The notes below the pieces were generated by a model, which saw only the letters and a list, made by a program, of their open reading frames with translations, was not told the origin of the DNA and searched no databases. A stretch of DNA of 7,535 bases from CAYLNK01 sp964384675 (GTDB lineage: Bacteria; Acidobacteriota; Thermoanaerobaculia; UBA5066), in NCBI GenBank assembly GCA_964384675.1, contig CAYLNK010000328.1, forward strand, positions 1 through 7,535. Direction: 5' to 3'. Below are positions 4,252 through 7,535 of this stretch, in pieces. Numbering within the stretch: the first letter of the stretch is position 1; each line of letters begins with the position of its first letter. The translations under genes were made by a program, and so were the position numbers.

Positions 4252-6945
4252 CTACTGGACGTTGAGCGCCGTGTCGTCGACCACGAACGACGTCTGCTTG
4301 CTGGAGTCCTCCACGCCGAGGAAGTAGACGCGGACCGTCTGGCCCTTGTAGGCCGCCAGGTTGAACGACTTCTGGGTGTAGCCCGTCGCCTTGTTGAGGT
4401 TCGAGTACGTGGCCAGCGTGGCCAGCACCGTATTGGACGAGTTGCGCACCTGCACCTTGAGCGTGTCGTACGCCGTCGACGTCGTGGTCTCGGCGCTGTC
4501 GATGTGCAGCCAGAAGGTCAGGGTCGCCGTCGTGGCCGACGCCGGGATCGTGACCTGCTGGTACAGCGAGTCGGTGTGAGCCGAGCCGTAGCCGTTCATC
4601 CACGCCTTCCAGCTGCCACCGTGCGCCGCCTGGCCCGTGCCGTTGTCGATGACGCCCGTCGTCTGCGTCCAGCTCGTCGCGCCGGACTCGAAGCCCGGGT
4701 TCAGGAGCAGCTGCTGCGAGGAGGTGGTGTTGCTCACCGTGACCGTGACCGTGGAGGACGTGCCGACGTTGCTGGCCGCGTCGTACGCCTTGGAGGTGAT
4801 GGTGTGCGAGCCGTTGGCGACGCCCGTCGACGCCCAGGTGTAGGCGATGCTGGAGGCGCCCGTGTTGGACGACTTGAGCGCGCCGTCGACGTAGACCTCC
4901 ATCTTGGTCACGCCGACGTTGTCCGAGGCCGTGGCGCTGATCGTCACGTTGCCGGAGACCGTGGAACCGTTCGCGGGAGCCGTCACCGACGTGGTCGGCG
5001 CCGTCGTGTCGCCGGGGGTCCCGCCCGCGATCACCGCCGTCACCTTGAAGCCGTAATAGACGACCGACGAGTCGGACGTGAGGCGGATCTTGACCGTGTC
5101 ACCCGGGACGTTCTTGGTGGCGCCCGCGAGCGTGGTGCTGGTGAACGGCGAGCCCGTGATGTTGACGCCGTTCTTGTCCTGCACGTAGATGTAGTCGTAG
5201 TTCGTCTCGACCTTGGTCTGCGCGTCGAAGGTCACGTTGATCGAGGCCGGGTTGCCCGCCAGGGTGTAGGTCCACGTCTGGTCGGTGTTGTTCGCGTAGT
5301 TGTGGGCCGACTCCGGGAACGTCGAGCCGCCGCCGCCGCAGGACCAGGTCCCCGGGACGCCGACGGCGTCCCACGCCTTGTTCACGGCCTGCCAGTTCGC
5401 CGAGCAGGAGCCGCCGTACAGGTCGGCCGCGGCCGAGGAGGTCGCCGTCCGGGCGCCCTGGAAGTTGGTGGAGGAGGTCATGTAGACGGTGAGGGCGCGA
5501 TACCAGATCTGCTGGGCGGCGGTGATGCCGATGCCGGTCACGCTGGTCGTCGTCTTGCCGCGCGGGTGAGTGCCGCCCTGGGAGAGGAGGTAGTAGAAGA
5601 GGTTGGCGATGCCGCTGTTGCCGTGGACGCCGCACTGGTCGTTGCTGCCGGACGGGGTGCAGGTGCCGGAGTAGAGGCGCTCGGGGTAGTAGTCGGCCGA
5701 GTAGCCATCCTGCGTCGGGTTGGTGAAGTAGCGAAGCGCGTCACCGGAGGTGGACGGGGTGTAGACCTCGGCGCCGATCTTCCAGTCGCCGGTGCCGTTC
5801 CAGAACGCCGCGGACTCGCCGAGGATGTCGGAGGCGGCTTCGTTCAGCGCGCCCGATTCCTTCTGGTAGGCGAGGTTCGACGTGCGGGACGTGACCGCGT
5901 GGGTGAGCTCGTGGGCGGAGACGTCCAGGCTGAGGGCGAGCTGCGTGAAGTTCGTGCCGTCGCCGTCGCCGTACGCCATCTGGCTGAGGGAGTCGAACCA
6001 CGCCGCGTTGTTCTTCGTGCAGCTGCTGCCGGTGGAGAACTGCGCGTGGACGGAGGAGGTGAGCTGCGCGCCGGCGTTGTTGTACGAGTCGCGGTTGAAG
6101 ATCGCCTTGTAGTAGTCGTAGGTGATGCCGGTGTTGTTGTACGCGCCCATCGCGCCCGTGTCGGCCGAGGAGCCGCCCTCGGAGAACATCAGGGTGCCGG
6201 GGAGCTCGTTGCCGGTGGAGATGCAGGCCTGGTTGGCGTTGTAGATCTTGCGGGACTTGGCGTACATCACGCGCGGGGTCTTGCCCAGCACGGCGCCGCT
6301 CTGCGCGTCGACGTAGACGTCGTCGATCTGGAGTCCCTCGACGTCGTTGTACATCACCTGGACCGTGAGGGCGGCCCGGGGCTCGCCCTCACCGGCGAAC
6401 ACCACCGTGCCGCCGAGCTCGGTGACGCGGGCGTCGAGCCCGCCCTGGGCGGTCGCGTGGTCCTGCGCGGCGGCCGCGGCCCGCGCCTCGGAGATGGCGA
6501 CCGTGGTGTCGAGGTCGAGGTCGGCCACGAAGCGGCCGTTGATCCCCGTGACCGCGGACTTCGTCATGTGGACGACGAGCTCGCCGCCGACGACCGGGAG
6601 GCCGCGGTAGAGCTGGGTCATCCGGACGTGGGTCTGACCGAGCGTGTCACTCTCGTGGACGCGGTAGACGAACTCGTCGTCCGCCCCGCGCCGGAACGCG
6701 GCGCCGTGCAGGGCGAGGGCATCGGCGGCGGCGGCGCTCGGGTCGCTGTAGACCCGGCTGGAGAGCTGGCCCCTCATGTGGGTCGGGACGTTCTGCTCGT
6801 CCAGCTCGATCTGGACGTCGCGGCCGTAGGTCCCGAGAGCCCGCTTCTGGGCGACGCTGATCCGGGGCTCGTGGGCCGCGGGGCCCATCGCGAACGCGGA
6901 GCCCTGAAGGGCGAGGAGGAGGGTGAGGGTCAGTGTCTTTTTCAT
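4252..6945 (-). CDS. Secreted M4 (thermolysin-family) zinc metalloprotease with CUB-like, Ig-like and jelly-roll C-terminal modules
   Basis: The 897-residue precursor starts with a signal peptide (MKKTLTLTLLLALQGSAFA, 1-19). An FTP/PepSY-type inhibitory propeptide spans ~30-222 (YRGLPVVGGELVVHM at 113-127). The catalytic domain, ~228-535, carries the thermolysin marks: YGDGDG (325-330), HELTH (345-349; His345 and His349 bind zinc, Glu346 is catalytic), GALNEAASD (365-373; Glu369 third zinc ligand) and HGNSGIANLF (441-450; His441 the transition-state histidine). All key residues are present, so it should be an active extracellular endopeptidase after removal of the propeptide. Thermolysin-type precursors usually end near 550 residues; here about 360 residues are added: CUB-like (543-640), Ig-like (648-738) and a jelly-roll-like module starting NPGFESG (749-897). 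These may direct substrate binding or retention. The ATG at 6945 has AAGGA 9 bp upstream. The last ~320 residues are identical to the end of the neighbouring BNR protein. Confidence 0.96.
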   Translation of the reverse strand: MKKTLTLTLLLALQGSAFAMGPAAHEPRISVAQKRALGTYGRDVQIELDEQNVPTHMRGQLSSRVYSDPSAAAADALALHGAAFRRGADDEFVYRVHESDTLGQTHVRMTQLYRGLPVVGGELVVHMTKSAVTGINGRFVADLDLDTTVAISEARAAAAAQDHATAQGGLDARVTELGGTVVFAGEGEPRAALTVQVMYNDVEGLQIDDVYVDAQSGAVLGKTPRVMYAKSRKIYNANQACISTGNELPGTLMFSEGGSSADTGAMGAYNNTGITYDYYKAIFNRDSYNNAGAQLTSSVHAQFSTGSSCTKNNAAWFDSLSQMAYGDGDGTNFTQLALSLDVSAHELTHAVTSRTSNLAYQKESGALNEAASDILGESAAFWNGTGDWKIGAEVYTPSTSGDALRYFTNPTQDGYSADYYPERLYSGTCTPSGSNDQCGVHGNSGIANLFYYLLSQGGTHPRGKTTTSVTGIGITAAQQIWYRALTVYMTSSTNFQGARTATSSAAADLYGGSCSANWQAVNKAWDAVGVPGTWSCGGGGSTFPESAHNYANNTDQTWTYTLAGNPASINVTFDAQTKVETNYDYIYVQDKNGVNITGSPFTSTTLAGATKNVPGDTVKIRLTSDSSVVYYGFKVTAVIAGGTPGDTTAPTTSVTAPANGSTVSGNVTISATASDNVGVTKMEVYVDGALKSSNTGASSIAYTWASTGVANGSHTITSKAYDAASNVGTSSTVTVTVSNTTSSQQLLLNPGFESGATSWTQTTGVIDNGTGQAAHGGSWKAWMNGYGSAHTDSLYQQVTIPASATTATLTFWLHIDSAETTTSTAYDTLKVQVRNSSNTVLATLATYSNLNKATGYTQKSFNLAAYKGQTVRVYFLGVEDSSKQTSFVVDDTALNVQ
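4280..5220 (-). repeat. 941-bp direct repeat, copy B (3' end of M4 protease gene)
   Basis: This is the partner of 820-1760 in direct orientation, with no mismatch seen. It covers M4 residues ~576-888. Both ends of the identical block fall inside domains (early in the CUB-like domain and 28 bp before the stop codon) and not at domain borders, while weaker homology continues past both ends. Confidence 0.95.
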
Positions 6946-6954
6946 TTGACTTCG

Positions 6955-6959
6955 TCCTT
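6955..6959 (-). promoter_or_regulatory. Shine-Dalgarno site of the M4 protease gene
   Basis: The minus strand reads AAGGA, then nine bases, then ATG at 6945. It supports this start, which is immediately followed by a clear Sec signal peptide with a Lys-Lys N-region. Confidence 0.7.
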
Positions 6960-6993
6960 CCTAGAAAGTGAGTGAAAGAATGTACGAAGTCCT

Positions 6994-7011
6994 ATTCACG
7001 ACACATGCCAA
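6994..7011 (-). promoter_or_regulatory. Candidate sigma-54-like promoter for the M4 protease gene
   Basis: The minus strand reads TTGGCATGTGTCGTGAAT. It keeps the -24 TTGGCA and the GG-to-G spacing of sigma-54 promoters, but has GTGA in place of TTGC. It ends 49 bp before the ATG, compared with 51 bp for the similar motif of the BNR-protein gene. It is weaker than that motif and is supported mainly by the parallel position. It lies in the most AT-rich stretch of the window (about 6960-7070). Confidence 0.3.
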
Positions 7012-7148
7012 GCAGCGAAAGAGTCCCTCGGTGTTCAGTAAAGTATTTCGAAATAGACACTTAGATCGCATCGTGAGGTCGACCCGCCGAACCGGCCGCG
7101 AGGCCTCGATCAAGAGTTGACCCACACGATCCAGGCCGCCCGGGATTC

Positions 7149-7165
7149 GGGTCAAGATCTGACCC
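7149..7165. repeat. GGGTC/GACCC inverted repeat upstream of the M4 gene and just after the TPR-like gene
   Basis: GGGTCA-AGATC-TGACCC has 6-bp arms and begins 7 bp past the TPR-like stop codon on the minus strand. A half-site TTGACCC lies at 7117-7123, and further palindromes lie at 7077-7084 (GGTCGACC) and 7099-7108 (CGAGGCCTCG). No U-run follows the hairpin, so it is a poor terminator candidate. The rest of the 226-bp gap 6946-7171 holds the candidate M4 promoter and leader; no gene was recognised there. Confidence 0.45.
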
Positions 7166-7171
7166 AGGGGA

Positions 7172-7535
7172 TCAACGCCTGAACAGAGTGCCGAGATCCT
7201 CCTGGAGTTTCGCCTTCACTCCTTGGCCCTCGGCCTTCAGCAGAAAGGCCAGCCGCAGGCGGGCGGGCACGAAGTCGGGCCGGTCCGCTATGGCTCTCTC
7301 GAGATGCCGCCGGGCGGCGGCCGACGCCCCCGCCCGCTGCTCCAGGATGGCGCGGGCGGTCTCGAGCCGGTGGTCGCCGGCGAGACCGGGCCGGCGGAGG
7401 AGGAGATCGATGCCGCCCGCGCCTCGCCGATCGCCGAGATCGAGGAGGGCGAGGCAGGCCGAAAGGGCGACCGGGTCGCGTGGGCCGCGGCACGCCCGAT
7501 CGAGCGCCCCGGCCGCCCCCCGATCCCGCCGCGAC
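7172..7535 (-). CDS. C-terminal part of a TPR-like repeat protein (partial)
   Basis: A minus-strand frame is open from the right edge to TGA at 7172-7174, giving 121 codons without a start in the window. The last third has helical-repeat character: ETARAILEQRAG, then HLERAIADRPDFVPARL and RLAFLLKAEGQ, close to tetratricopeptide spacing with the common 'A....P.f..a...la' pattern. The protein ends KLQEDLGTLFRR. The upstream portion is Ala/Leu/Arg/Gly-rich and also fits repeated helices. TPR proteins are scaffolds for protein-protein contacts; no enzymatic domain is visible in this fragment, so the function is unknown. It is transcribed in the same direction as the M4 gene, but the 226-bp gap argues against tight operon coupling. 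Confidence 0.6.
   Translation of the reverse strand, partial: SRRDRGAAGALDRACRGPRDPVALSACLALLDLGDRRGAGGIDLLLRRPGLAGDHRLETARAILEQRAGASAAARRHLERAIADRPDFVPARLRLAFLLKAEGQGVKAKLQEDLGTLFRR

Noticed and set aside
820..5220. The long direct repeats as the ends of a composite mobile element.
   Set aside because: Both copies are in-frame 3' parts of functional-looking genes, no transposase or terminal inverted repeats are present, and homology fades gradually beyond the identical block in place of ending at an insertion border.
3970..6975. A 1001-codon open frame on the plus strand, antisense to the M4 protease gene.
   Set aside because: Its product is extremely rich in Arg, Val, Gly and Asp with no domain or motif. 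It mirrors the codon bias of the real minus-strand gene, whose HEXXH and other thermolysin motifs are unmistakable. High-GC genes commonly leave such antisense frames open.
6961..7155. A 64-codon minus-strand frame in the gap between the TPR-like and M4 genes.
   Set aside because: It starts with TTG without a Shine-Dalgarno site, has no recognisable motif and covers the candidate promoter and palindromes; it is better read as non-coding DNA.
7152..7493. A 113-codon minus-strand frame near the right end, rich in Pro and Arg.
   Set aside because: It overlaps the TPR-like frame in another phase. The phase ending at 7172 gives helical-repeat protein sequence and this one does not.

Overview
The window is GC-rich DNA (roughly two thirds G+C by eye) and looks like a chromosomal segment of a soil or environmental bacterium. 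The modular exoproteins (M4 protease plus CUB-like, Ig-like and jelly-roll modules, and a BNR-repeat protein with carboxypeptidase-regulatory-like repeats) would suit an Acidobacteriota-like or myxobacteria-like organism. That placement is an inference from protein style, not a demonstrated taxonomy.

Layout from left to right: the last 58 codons of an Lhr-type helicase gene on the plus strand (1-179); a DinB-superfamily gene on the minus strand whose stop codon overlaps the helicase stop (176-718); a strong intrinsic terminator (733-767); a 1077-residue secreted BNR-repeat protein on the minus strand (792-4025); a 226-bp intergenic region holding its leader, a candidate promoter, inverted repeats and the terminator of the next gene; an 897-residue thermolysin-family (M4) secreted metalloprotease on the minus strand (4252-6945); a second 226-bp intergenic region with a relatively AT-rich pocket; and the C-terminal part of a TPR-like protein on the minus strand (7172 to the window end). 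No tRNA, rRNA, CRISPR array or transposase gene is visible.

The core of the window is the pair of exoprotein genes. Their N-terminal halves are unrelated (BNR propeller versus M4 protease), but they end in the same module of about 350 residues: CUB-like, Ig-like, then a jelly-roll-like domain. Inside this module 941 bp are identical base for base (820-1760 and 4280-5220). The homologous sequence just outside differs at about 14% of positions on one side and at 3 of 28 on the other. That pattern points to recent gene conversion within an older duplication, or to an assembly artefact that should be excluded.

Both exoprotein genes also carry a motif of the form TTGGCAYG-N4-KTGA, 49-51 bp upstream of the start codon, with the spacing of a sigma-54 (-24/-12) promoter. 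GGGTC/GACCC inverted repeats lie further upstream of each. A working picture is two secreted proteins that act on extracellular polymers, are displayed or retained through a common C-terminal module, and may share regulation although each has its own terminator.
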